The notes beneath the pieces are model-generated. The model worked only from the letters and a program-made list of their open reading frames with translations. It was not told the origin of the DNA and searched no databases. A stretch of 64,000 bases of DNA, taken from Virgibacillus sp. NKC19-3. GTDB taxonomy: Bacteria > Bacillota > Bacilli > Bacillales > Amphibacillaceae. The stretch covers positions 2,728,001 through 2,792,000 of the forward strand of contig NZ_JAGYHC010000001.1 of the NCBI RefSeq assembly GCF_019837165.1. The letters run 5' to 3'. Positions within the stretch are counted from its first letter, which is position 1; the number at the start of each line of letters is the position of its first letter. A program made the position numbers and the translations under genes. Below are positions 56,735 to 64,000 of this stretch, in pieces.

Positions 56735-58450
56735 ATGACAACAACAATCCAAGGAATTGCTGCATCACCAGGCATTGCCATCGCAAAAGCCTATCATCTG
56801 ACAACACCTGATTTAACGTATGAAAAAAGAGCCATTCATAATCCAAACGAAGAAAAAGAAAGACTGGATAAAGCATTGGAGATTTCCAAGCAAGAACTTG
56901 AAAAAATTAAAGCACATACGAAAAAGGAAATGGGCGATGAGCATGCAGAAATTTTCTCTGCACATCTGCTTGTATTAGGAGATCCGGAACTTATCAATCC
57001 AATGAAGGATAAAATAAGCTCAGAAAATGTCATGGCAGAAACGGCCTTAGAAGAAACAGCGAATATGTTTATTGATATGTTTAAAAACATGGACAATGAA
57101 TATATGCGTGAGCGTGCCGCAGACATTCAGGATGTTACCAAGCGGGTTTTGGCACATTTAATCGGAGCAACTTTTCCGGATCCGGCATTAATCGATGAAG
57201 AAGTTATTGTTATTGCAAATGATTTAACCCCTTCTGATACGGCGCAATTAAATCGCCAATTCGTAAAAGGCTTTGCAACCAATGTTGGCGGACGCACATC
57301 CCACTCGGCTATCATGGCTCGATCTCTTGAAATTCCAGCGATCGTTGGATCCAAAGAGATTACAGATGCTGCTTCACAAAACGACATGATCATTGTCGAC
57401 GGAAACGATGGGGTTGTTCTTGTTAACCCAACAGATAAAGAACTTGAAACATACCGTAAGAAACAGGAAACATTTGAAAAACAAAAAGAAGAATGGGCAA
57501 AGTTAAAAGATGAACCTACTTTTTCCGAGGACGGGGAGCAGGTTGAACTCGTAGCTAATATTGGCACACCAGAGGATGTCACAGGCGCATTAAGTAACGG
57601 TGGCGAAGGAATCGGGCTATATCGTACAGAATTTTTATACATGGGTAAATCAGAATTGCCTACAGAAGAAGAACAATATGACGCTTATAAAGCTGTCCTC
57701 GAACAGATGGATGAAAAACCGGTGGTTGTTCGTACATTAGACGTTGGTGGAGATAAGGAACTGAATTATTTAGATTTACCGAAAGAACTGAATCCATTCT
57801 TAGGCTTTCGCGCTATCCGCTTTTGCTTGGAAAATGAAAATGTGTTCAGACCCCAATTACGTGCGTTGCTACGTGCAAGCGCATATGGAAACTTAAAAAT
57901 TATGTTCCCGATGATCGCAACATTGGAAGAATTCCGCCAAGCCAAAGCCATTCTTATGGATGAAAAAGAAAATCTAAAGCGTGAAGGTATCAAGGTTTCC
58001 GATGATATTGAGGTTGGCATTATGGTTGAAATCCCATCAACTGCTGTAATTGCCAAACAGTTTGCTAGAGAGGTCGATTTCTTCAGCATCGGAACGAATG
58101 ATTTAATTCAATATACCATGGCCGCAGATCGGATGAATGAAAAAGTTTCCTATTTATACCAACCATATCATCCGGCTATATTGAACCTTGTAAACAATGT
58201 GATTGAAGCAGCACATCGTGAAAATAAATGGGTTGGTATGTGTGGAGAAATGGCAGGAGACCCGATTGCGATTCCGCTTTTACTCGGGCTTGGATTGGAC
58301 GAATTCAGCATGAGTGCAACATCCATTTTACCAGCACGTACGCAAATAAGTAGACTTTCCAAAGCGAAATTGGTTTCCTATAAAGAGAAACTCTTATCGA
58401 TGGAAACCGCAGAAGAAGTTGTAGAATTTATTAAGGAAAAAACCGAATAG
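56735..58450 (+). CDS. ptsI: PTS enzyme I
   Basis: This 571-residue phosphoenolpyruvate-protein phosphotransferase starts at ATG after AGAAAGGTCGG. The N-terminal HPr-binding domain is followed by the phospho-His motif [21 protein letters not shown] (His about 190) and the C-terminal PEP-binding barrel with [17 protein letters not shown] (about 331), [12 protein letters not shown] and MCGEMAGDP (active Cys, about 503). It passes phosphate from PEP to HPr for all PTS sugars. ptsH, normally directly upstream, is absent; secG is there instead, divergent. Confidence 0.96.
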   Translation: MTTTIQGIAASPGIAIAKAYHLTTPDLTYEKRAIHNPNEEKERLDKALEISKQELEKIKAHTKKEMGDEHAEIFSAHLLVLGDPELINPMKDKISSENVMAETALEETANMFIDMFKNMDNEYMRERAADIQDVTKRVLAHLIGATFPDPALIDEEVIVIANDLTPSDTAQLNRQFVKGFATNVGGRTSHSAIMARSLEIPAIVGSKEITDAASQNDMIIVDGNDGVVLVNPTDKELETYRKKQETFEKQKEEWAKLKDEPTFSEDGEQVELVANIGTPEDVTGALSNGGEGIGLYRTEFLYMGKSELPTEEEQYDAYKAVLEQMDEKPVVVRTLDVGGDKELNYLDLPKELNPFLGFRAIRFCLENENVFRPQLRALLRASAYGNLKIMFPMIATLEEFRQAKAILMDEKENLKREGIKVSDDIEVGIMVEIPSTAVIAKQFAREVDFFSIGTNDLIQYTMAADRMNEKVSYLYQPYHPAILNLVNNVIEAAHRENKWVGMCGEMAGDPIAIPLLLGLGLDEFSMSATSILPARTQISRLSKAKLVSYKEKLLSMETAEEVVEFIKEKTE

Positions 58451-58460
58451 AGTTGGATAA

Positions 58461-58496
58461 AAGAAGCACTCGGGCTGTTATCCGGGTGCTTCTTTT
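58461..58496 (+). terminator. Terminator of ptsI, its T-tract hit by an IS
   Basis: AAGAAGCACTCGG (58461-58473) and CCGGGTGCTTCTT (58482-58494) form the stem. The T-tract ends at 58496, exactly where the insertion sequence begins. Because the target CTTCTTTT was duplicated, the terminator itself stays intact. Confidence 0.9.
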
Positions 58497-59879
58497 GGTT
58501 CTACAATATATGTTGGGGTGTGAATCATTTTCTGAATAATATAAAGCACGCGAGCTCCTTATTTGTTAAACTGAAGTTAGCGAAAAAACAGATACAAAAG
58601 GAGTGCGTGCAATTGAATTCTAACATTCATTTACCAGGATTTGAAGCCTTTACGATCCAAAAGTCAGAAGAAGTTGACGGCATCTATTATCTTCATGTTG
58701 ATAGGGAAGTAAAAAACCATCGTTGTCCGGCTTGTGGTGCTTATACATCAAATGTCCATGATTACCGGGTACAAAAGATTCAACATACCCGTATATTTGG
58801 CAGACAGGTTTATGTTTTCTATCGTAAGCGACGCTATGTTTGCCGATCCGGTTGCGGGAAGCGTTTTTATGAGGATAACCCCTTAGTGGAGCGTTATCAG
58901 CGACAGTCCATGGAGATGAAACAGGCCGTAGCGATGGAGCTTATTCACGGAAAAAGTTTCAGGGATGTTGCTCATCGATTTGATACATCCCCAACCACCG
59001 TTATTCGACGGTTCGATTATATTACGGCCCCGCTGTTGGATGAAACACAAACATTACCGGATGTGATTGCCATTGATGAATACAAAGGGGATGCCGGTGG
59101 AGAAACATATCAGACGATTATTGCCGATCCCGTAAATAGAAAACCGTTGGAAATACTGGCAGACCGTAGGAAAGAAACGGTAAAGAATTATTTACGGAAA
59201 CATGGTGAACGCGTAAAGATGGTCGTGATGGATATGAGCCATTCGTTTAAGGCCGCTGTTGATCAAGCTTTGGGGCATCCTATTATCATCGCGGATCGCT
59301 TCCATTTTTGTCGGTATATCTATTGGGCTTTAGAAAGGGTCAGAAGACAGGAACAAAATGCTTTTGATGATTATGATCGCAAAAAATGTAAACGGATGAA
59401 ACATGTATTTTATAAACAGCCGGAGACATTAACAGACAAACAAGCCTGGTATCTGGAACGATACTTACAAAAATCCGCCTATTTGAAACGGGCTTACCAA
59501 CTTAAAGAGGCTTATCGATTATGGTTTGAGACAGCTAAAGAGAATGGCTCGAAACACTTGGGTGCAACGAAAGCGCATCTTTATGAATTCTATGACCTAG
59601 TTCGAGAATCGGGTGTTACGGAATTTGAACAGGCCATCGGGACCCTGCAGAATTGGCAGAAGGAAATTATGAATACGTTTGGTTTTGAACTGCATAACGG
59701 CTATATTGAGGGGATTAATAACCAAACCAAGGTTCTTAAGCGTAATGCATTTGGCTTTAAACGATTTGATCGCTTTCGGGCGAAGGTATTACTGCATCAT
59801 CAATATAAAAAGCTGGATATTCGGGTGGCATAATAATAAGGAGTGAGCATACGCTCACCCCAACATTTGACAGAGAACC
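58497..59879 (+). mobile_element. Intact ISL3-family insertion sequence, 1383 bp
   Basis: The left end GGTTCTACAATATATGTTGG (58497) and the complement of the right end GGTTCTCTGTCAAATGTTGG (from 59879) continue with GGGTG, matching at 18 of 25 positions. Both sides carry the same 8-bp CTTCTTTT (58489-58496 and 59880-59887), the target duplication size of ISL3 elements. One full transposase gene fills the element. A GTGAGC/GCTCAC hairpin lies between its stop and the right end. The perfect duplication points to a recent insertion. Confidence 0.95.
58613..59833 (+). CDS. tnp: ISL3-family transposase
   Basis: The most likely start is TTG 58613, 9 bp after AAAGGAG, giving 406 residues; the frame is open from GTG 58520. 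An N-terminal zinc finger has CPACG (about 37-41) and CRSGCGKRF (about 77-85). A helix-turn-helix follows (SFRDVAHRFDTSPTTVIRRFD, about 120-140). The DDE residues are visible in AIDEYKG (about 158), VVMDMSHSFK (about 206) and GYIEGINNQTKVLKRNAFGF (about 365-385). No frameshift or stop interrupts it, so the element should be active. Confidence 0.94.
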   Translation: MNSNIHLPGFEAFTIQKSEEVDGIYYLHVDREVKNHRCPACGAYTSNVHDYRVQKIQHTRIFGRQVYVFYRKRRYVCRSGCGKRFYEDNPLVERYQRQSMEMKQAVAMELIHGKSFRDVAHRFDTSPTTVIRRFDYITAPLLDETQTLPDVIAIDEYKGDAGGETYQTIIADPVNRKPLEILADRRKETVKNYLRKHGERVKMVVMDMSHSFKAAVDQALGHPIIIADRFHFCRYIYWALERVRRQEQNAFDDYDRKKCKRMKHVFYKQPETLTDKQAWYLERYLQKSAYLKRAYQLKEAYRLWFETAKENGSKHLGATKAHLYEFYDLVRESGVTEFEQAIGTLQNWQKEIMNTFGFELHNGYIEGINNQTKVLKRNAFGFKRFDRFRAKVLLHHQYKKLDIRVA

Positions 59880-60108
59880 CTTCTTTTATGAACAAAATGG
59901 ACGCTTCCAAAGATGGAGATATTTATTTACTTAGTATAAGAAATCCAATTTCAAACAAACTATTAGCACATTAGGATAATTTATATGGTAAGAACTGTCG
60001 TACGTTTCTTGATTGTATTCTGTACAATGCAGTTTTTATATGCCTAAAAAGGGATACAGGAAATACCTTCCAATTTACGCTTAGGATTAATAAAAGGTGG
60101 TGCGACTA

Positions 60109-60879
60109 TTGCAACCTACTACATCTACAAAAAACTATCGCAGCATCATCGGCTCTATCAGTCCGTCCATGGTCAATAATATCGATATAAAAAACCCCAA
60201 AGTGATCGCGTGGTGGTCTGCCGCATTTCCCGGTTATGGGCATCTAATCTTGGGTAATTATTTCATCGGAATTATTCTATTAATTCATGAAGGAGTGATT
60301 AATGCATTTAGCGGTTTAAACTTAGCCATATATTATTCATTTATCGGTGAGTTTGCTCAAGCGCTGCAATCGATTGATACAACTTGGTTGTTAGCATATA
60401 TTCCTCCTTATATCTTCGCAATCTGGAACAGCTATCAACAGACCAAACAGCTGAATGAAGATTATATAATTGCTCGTCAACGAGGGTTTGACATATATTT
60501 GAGCAGTATGTCGCTATATAGCTTTAACAGACTGGAAGAGAAAAATCCATATGTCGCTGTTTTTTGGTCACTCTTGGCTCCGGGGCTTGGTCATATCTAT
60601 ATAAATAGAATTCTTATGGTTCTATTGGTTCCCTTTCTTATTCTTATCTTACATAATTCCGAGTTGCTTCCAGCTGTCCATTTTACCATGATCGGAGACT
60701 TTGAATCAGCTCGTAACGCAACGAATCCTCAATGGTTAATGAACCTCCCTTCGATTTATGGGTTTATGGTTTATGATGCGTACGTAAAAACGGTAGAGTA
60801 CAACAAATTATACAAAATGTATCAACAGCGCTACTTGGAAAAAACATATCAACACCATCAATTTCAAATGCCTATTTAA
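60109..60879 (+). CDS. Membrane protein with two TM2-like repeats, unknown function
   Basis: The TTG at 60109, 8 bp after AAAGGTGG, gives 256 residues. Two related segments are spaced about 120 residues apart: NPKVIAWWSAAFPGYGHLIL followed by GNYFIGIILLIHE (about 29-60), and NPYVAVFWSLLAPGLGHIYI followed by NRILMVLLVPFLI (about 149-180). The xxPGxGHxY-N/G pattern resembles TM2-type hairpins. The N-terminus is hydrophilic. I recognise no named family. It is the first gene of a three-gene unit (its stop at 60879 is followed 21 bp later by the next start), on the far side of the IS from ptsI. Confidence 0.65.
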   Translation: MQPTTSTKNYRSIIGSISPSMVNNIDIKNPKVIAWWSAAFPGYGHLILGNYFIGIILLIHEGVINAFSGLNLAIYYSFIGEFAQALQSIDTTWLLAYIPPYIFAIWNSYQQTKQLNEDYIIARQRGFDIYLSSMSLYSFNRLEEKNPYVAVFWSLLAPGLGHIYINRILMVLLVPFLILILHNSELLPAVHFTMIGDFESARNATNPQWLMNLPSIYGFMVYDAYVKTVEYNKLYKMYQQRYLEKTYQHHQFQMPI

Positions 60880-60899
60880 TGAGAAGGGAAGGAAATGCC

Positions 60900-61376
60900 A
60901 TGTATGTCCTTGCTTCTTTTAAACTAAATAAAGACTTAGAAAGGGTTATCGCTGAATTGGAATATCTAGACATCAGCAGAAAGAACATCCTTGCTCTCCC
61001 GTTGGCAAAAACAGTGGGACAAGAAACACAAACATGCTACCATCAGAGATCATTTGAAATCATGCCCATACTGGGAACCATTATCATGTTGTTCGGTACC
61101 ATTTATGGATTTATTTTATACTGGGGGCCTATCTTGTGGGGGCTTATTGGATTAGGCGTAGGAGTCCTCATTGGTAGCTTCATGGATATGCTTAGAATCA
61201 AAAGAATGAGAAGTATACATAAAAAAAATGATACATTAACAGAAGTATTTCTTTTGATTCATTGTTCGAATAAAGACCAGGCGCAGCAAGTAAAAAGGGT
61301 AATTTGGAAGTGGTCTCCGGTCGGGGTTGCAACATATACAAAGCAAACGGAGGATGATCGCAATGATCACCATTGA
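60900..61376 (+). CDS. Small membrane protein of unknown function
   Basis: The ATG at 60900 follows GAAGGGAAGGA by about 7 bp, giving 158 residues. The N-terminal 50 residues (MYVLASFKLNKDLERVIAEL...) look like a soluble alpha/beta fold; two adjacent membrane segments follow at about 63-105, with glycine-rich GLIGLGVGVLIGSFMDM; then a basic loop (RIKRMRSIHKKN) and a second small alpha/beta segment (EVFLLIHCSNKDQAQQVKRV). The two soluble parts may form one domain that monitors a ligand. It overlaps the next gene by 14 bp. Confidence 0.65.
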   Translation: MYVLASFKLNKDLERVIAELEYLDISRKNILALPLAKTVGQETQTCYHQRSFEIMPILGTIIMLFGTIYGFILYWGPILWGLIGLGVGVLIGSFMDMLRIKRMRSIHKKNDTLTEVFLLIHCSNKDQAQQVKRVIWKWSPVGVATYTKQTEDDRNDHH

Positions 61377-62778
61377 TTGGATGCTTTTTCTCATGAATAC
61401 GCTAGTTGTAACGAGCTTATCTCTAATCCTCAGCGTCTTATATGTTATTATTTTTGCTAGACCACTCATCAAATGGATATTCGCTCGACTAATAAAGCGA
61501 TTCATGTCCAAAAAATATGAAGAAAATCTGTGGGAGTTGATCTCCGGCCTTACACGAGTAGGTCCAACAACAATTATGGAAAACAGCTTACGGGCTGCTT
61601 CGGGAACGATTATCAATCGTCCTTTTGGTAGCCCTCGCAAATTCCTTCATTTTGATGGGCTGGTTTTTTCTCCTGCTCAGTTATCAAAGTCACCCGCAAA
61701 TAGCTGTGACCCCATCAACATGAAGACTACTATCGGTCCTAATGCGAAACATCCCCTCGTTATTGATATTCCATTAATGGTTGCCGGAATGGGATATGGC
61801 GTTGCACTTAGCGCAAAGGTGAAAAGGGCAATAGCCAGGGCTGCAACCGCAACAGGAACGGCAACCAACTCAGGAGAAGGAGCATACCTACCGGAAGAAA
61901 GGGAGCTGGCAGAACATTTCATCTTGCAATACGGACCCGGTCACTGGTCAAAATCTCCGGAAATTCTCAATCAAGCCAATGCGATTGAAGTTCATATCGG
62001 GCAAGGAGCTTCAGCTGCTTCTACAAAAACCTTTTCTCCTGAAGATTTGCCTGGGAACATACGAGAAATATTTCAGTTATCCCCTGATGAAACGCTTGTC
62101 ATCCCTCCCGCAGTTGAAGAACTCAAAGAACCGGATGGCCTGAAAAGAATGGTAGATAGACTTCGAACAGAAACAGATGGCATTCCGATTGGCGTAAAAA
62201 TGGTGGCAGGAAGTGAATTGGAGGCAGATTTAAAAATCGCGATAAAAGCGAACGTTGATTTTATCGCGATAGATGGTGGTCAGGCAGGAACAAAAGGGGA
62301 TACGCCGATTTTTGAGGATGATTTTGGCCTACCAACCGTATATGCCCTTGCCCGTGCTGCAGCATATTTAAGAAAAAAAGGGGTCAAGAATAAAATAAGC
62401 CTGCTTGTTGGAGGTGGCTTTACGTCTCCTGGCGAATGTTTAAAGGCCATAGCTTTAGGTGCAGATGCCGTCTATATGGGTACTGCATTGATTTGGGCGA
62501 TGTCCCATGATCAAGTCACCAAATCACTGCCTTGGGATGCTCCAACATCTCTTGTTTTCTATGCCAAAAAAAGAGTAGAAAAATTTGATGAAACAAAAGC
62601 CAGTTACCATTTAGAAAACTTTATCAATGCCTGCACGGAAGAAATGAAAACAGCTATTCATGCACTGGGTAAGCACTCCATTAAAGAAGTGAATAGAAGA
62701 GATCTTATCGCGCTTGATCAATTAACCAGTAACATTACAAACGTACCGCTTGGATATAAGAGAAATGAAGGGGAGTAA
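61363..62778 (+). CDS. Membrane-anchored FMN-binding glutamate-synthase-like protein
   Basis: The ATG at 61363, 7-9 bp after CGGAGG, gives 471 residues and overlaps the previous gene. One membrane segment lies at about 8-30. The rest is a glutamate synthase FMN domain: PLMVAGMGYGVALSAKVKRA (about 136-155), TATNSGEGAYLPEE (about 165), GQGASAASTK (about 215), GVKMVAGSELEADLKIAIKANVDFIAIDGGQAGTKG (about 283-315) and LLVGGGFTSPGECLKAIALGADAVYMGTALIWA (about 346-378). The amidotransferase and NADPH parts of true glutamate synthase are absent. The Cys cluster for a 3Fe-4S centre is not evident. Probably a flavin enzyme with another substrate. Confidence 0.8.
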   Translation: MITIDWMLFLMNTLVVTSLSLILSVLYVIIFARPLIKWIFARLIKRFMSKKYEENLWELISGLTRVGPTTIMENSLRAASGTIINRPFGSPRKFLHFDGLVFSPAQLSKSPANSCDPINMKTTIGPNAKHPLVIDIPLMVAGMGYGVALSAKVKRAIARAATATGTATNSGEGAYLPEERELAEHFILQYGPGHWSKSPEILNQANAIEVHIGQGASAASTKTFSPEDLPGNIREIFQLSPDETLVIPPAVEELKEPDGLKRMVDRLRTETDGIPIGVKMVAGSELEADLKIAIKANVDFIAIDGGQAGTKGDTPIFEDDFGLPTVYALARAAAYLRKKGVKNKISLLVGGGFTSPGECLKAIALGADAVYMGTALIWAMSHDQVTKSLPWDAPTSLVFYAKKRVEKFDETKASYHLENFINACTEEMKTAIHALGKHSIKEVNRRDLIALDQLTSNITNVPLGYKRNEGE

Positions 62779-62805
62779 TGCTTAACCTCTTCCTTTAACT
62801 CAGCT

Positions 62806-63951
62806 TCAACTTGCCTTTCCATTAGTAAGATTATTTTTCGCGGAAATCTGCAGCAATATTCCCAACGAAATCATCGAAACTAATGTAGACGAACCTCCGT
62901 AACTGATTAACGGAAGAGGAATGCCAGTTATCGGAAGCAACCCGGATACGGCTCCTAAATTAAAAATAACCTGCAGTATAATTTGAAAAGTAATTCCAAT
63001 AGCCAACAATTTTGGAAACATACTGGTACACGCTTTAGCAATAGCAATTCCTCTAAACATAATAAAAATATAGGCACCGATTACCAAGATAAGTCCAAAT
63101 GCCCCTAGCTCTTCTAAGATAACAGCCATAATAAAATCTGTATGTGCTTCTGGTAAAAAACCAAGTTTTTGAACACTGCCTCCGAGCCCATTTCCTGCAA
63201 ATCCTCCTGTTCCAATAGCGATATAACTATTGAGTAACTGATAGCCATCTCCAAGTGGATTATCAAAAGGATTGGCGAAAGAAGTTAATCGTTCTAACCG
63301 ATATGGGGAGGAATAGATAAAATAGCTTATACCTAAAATTCCGATACTTCCTAGCATCAAGAGATGTCTTTGCTTCACACCAGAGCAGAGGACAATCATC
63401 CCGCAGGCAATTAATATCAAAGCTGCTGATCCCAAATCAGGTTGCTGTAAAATCAATAAAAAAACTACTGCCAAAATAAGTAAAGGGGGAAGAACACCGT
63501 ATTGAAATTGATTAATGATCTTTTGTTTTTTTGAATAAAAGTGAGCAAAATAAATGAGCATAAATAGCTTGATAAATTCACTTGGTTGAAACAAAAAAGA
63601 TCCTAATTGGATCCATCGCTGTGAATTATTTCTTTCTACACCTATACCAGGGAGCAAAACCAAAATTAATAAAGCAATGGATATGAAAACAAATATAGGA
63701 CTTAATTTACTGTATAAGTGATACGGGAGAATGGCAGCAATAGCCAGAAAAAACATACCTACCAGTAACCATTGCAACTGTTTCATAAAAAAGTGATTCG
63801 TTGTATCAAAGTTAAGATAAGAAAGCGTGCTACTGCTACTATAAATCATCATTAATCCAAATATCGAAAGAAAAAGAATGATAATCAGTAATGGATAATC
63901 TATGTTTTTTATTTTTTGTCGTACTGTGGAAATTGTATCCATAAACAACAT
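62806..63951 (-). CDS. FtsW/RodA/SpoVE-family protein
   Basis: This 381-residue SEDS-family protein has ten membrane segments. Landmarks are SSSSTLSYLNFDTTNHFFMKQLQW, NNSQRWIQLGSFLFQPSEFIKL (about 107-128, the FQPSE motif), LQQPDLGSA with the catalytic Asp (about 168), GDGYQLLNSYIAIGTGG, LPEAHTDFIMAVILEELG (about 270) and PLPLISYGGSSTL (about 348). It polymerises lipid II into glycan strands with a partner class B PBP. The LPEAHTDFIFA form fits FtsW/SpoVE better than RodA. No cell-division gene is adjacent, so it is a paralogue rather than the main FtsW. It is convergent with the flavoprotein gene. Confidence 0.9.
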   Translation of the reverse strand: MLFMDTISTVRQKIKNIDYPLLIIILFLSIFGLMMIYSSSSTLSYLNFDTTNHFFMKQLQWLLVGMFFLAIAAILPYHLYSKLSPIFVFISIALLILVLLPGIGVERNNSQRWIQLGSFLFQPSEFIKLFMLIYFAHFYSKKQKIINQFQYGVLPPLLILAVVFLLILQQPDLGSAALILIACGMIVLCSGVKQRHLLMLGSIGILGISYFIYSSPYRLERLTSFANPFDNPLGDGYQLLNSYIAIGTGGFAGNGLGGSVQKLGFLPEAHTDFIMAVILEELGAFGLILVIGAYIFIMFRGIAIAKACTSMFPKLLAIGITFQIILQVIFNLGAVSGLLPITGIPLPLISYGGSSTLVSMISLGILLQISAKNNLTNGKAS

Positions 63952-64000
63952 ATCACTCTTTCTGTTACGATATGATATCGTCTTTGCTAAACATAAACTG

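Overview
The window is a typical low-GC Firmicute chromosome segment from the Bacillaceae, most likely a halotolerant genus near Oceanobacillus, Virgibacillus or Lentibacillus. The evidence is the Bacillus subtilis-like gene order (yunE-yunD; sufCDSUB / metNIQ / yusE-yusF-gcvH-yusI / fadE-fadA-fadN; secG-est-rnr-smpB-ssrA; liaIH-FSR), the sporulation micro-genes sda and yjcZ, strong AGGAGG-type ribosome binding sites, frequent GTG/TTG starts, and several families of small palindromic intergenic repeats. The genus is inference.

Layout. 1-4.9 kb: yunD (cut by the window edge), yunE, then a putative membrane transporter with an M20 peptidase. 5.4-6.3 kb: a macrolide 2'-phosphotransferase. 6.8-12 kb: the sufCDSUB Fe-S cluster operon. 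12.7-16 kb: the methionine importer metN-metI-metQ behind a SAM-I riboswitch, with a GC-rich composite repeat sitting between metI and metQ. 16-17.8 kb: yusE, yusF, gcvH, yusI. 18-23.5 kb: the fadN-fadA-fadE beta-oxidation operon under a perfect FadR operator. 23.8-24.3 kb: a copZ that has lost one metal-binding Cys, beside the frameshifted remnant of a copA ATPase. 24.3-28.5 kb: a 52-bp tandem array, then a Zur-box-controlled zinc uptake operon (znuA-znuC-znuB-zur) that runs by start/stop overlap into two fluoride-channel genes.

28.5-35 kb: an eRF1-like protein, a YitT-type membrane protein, a decayed gene, an EamA permease, a CwlO-like cell-wall endopeptidase and a FUSC-type exporter, with two large nested repeats. 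35.4-38.9 kb: the liaI-liaH / liaF-liaS-liaR cell-envelope stress locus, with a terminator separating the two halves. 39-44 kb: a luciferase-like oxidoreductase with a DUF1836 protein, hemolysin III, a second 52-bp array with reverse-transcriptase debris, and the EcsAB transporter. 44-49.2 kb: a poly-gamma-glutamate operon (pgsB-pgsC-pgsA-ggt) with hairpins in its gaps. 49.4-50.1 kb: two tandemly duplicated Asp/Asn-rich proteins of unknown function. 50.2-56.5 kb: sda, a YjcZ-family micro-gene, tmRNA, smpB, a ZIP transporter, rnr, est and secG. 56.7-58.5 kb: a solitary ptsI whose terminator T-tract was hit by an intact ISL3-type element with a perfect 8-bp target duplication. 60-62.8 kb: an uncharacterised three-gene operon ending in an FMN-binding glutamate-synthase-like protein, convergent with an FtsW/SpoVE paralogue.

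Most of the window is ordinary core genome. The least explained parts are the 52-bp tandem-repeat family (two arrays 17 kb apart with the same period and core), the nested TGGGACAAA repeats, the duplicated Asp/Asn-rich proteins, and the three-gene operon at 60.1-62.8 kb. I see no phage, CRISPR array or defence island, and no convincing new multi-gene system.
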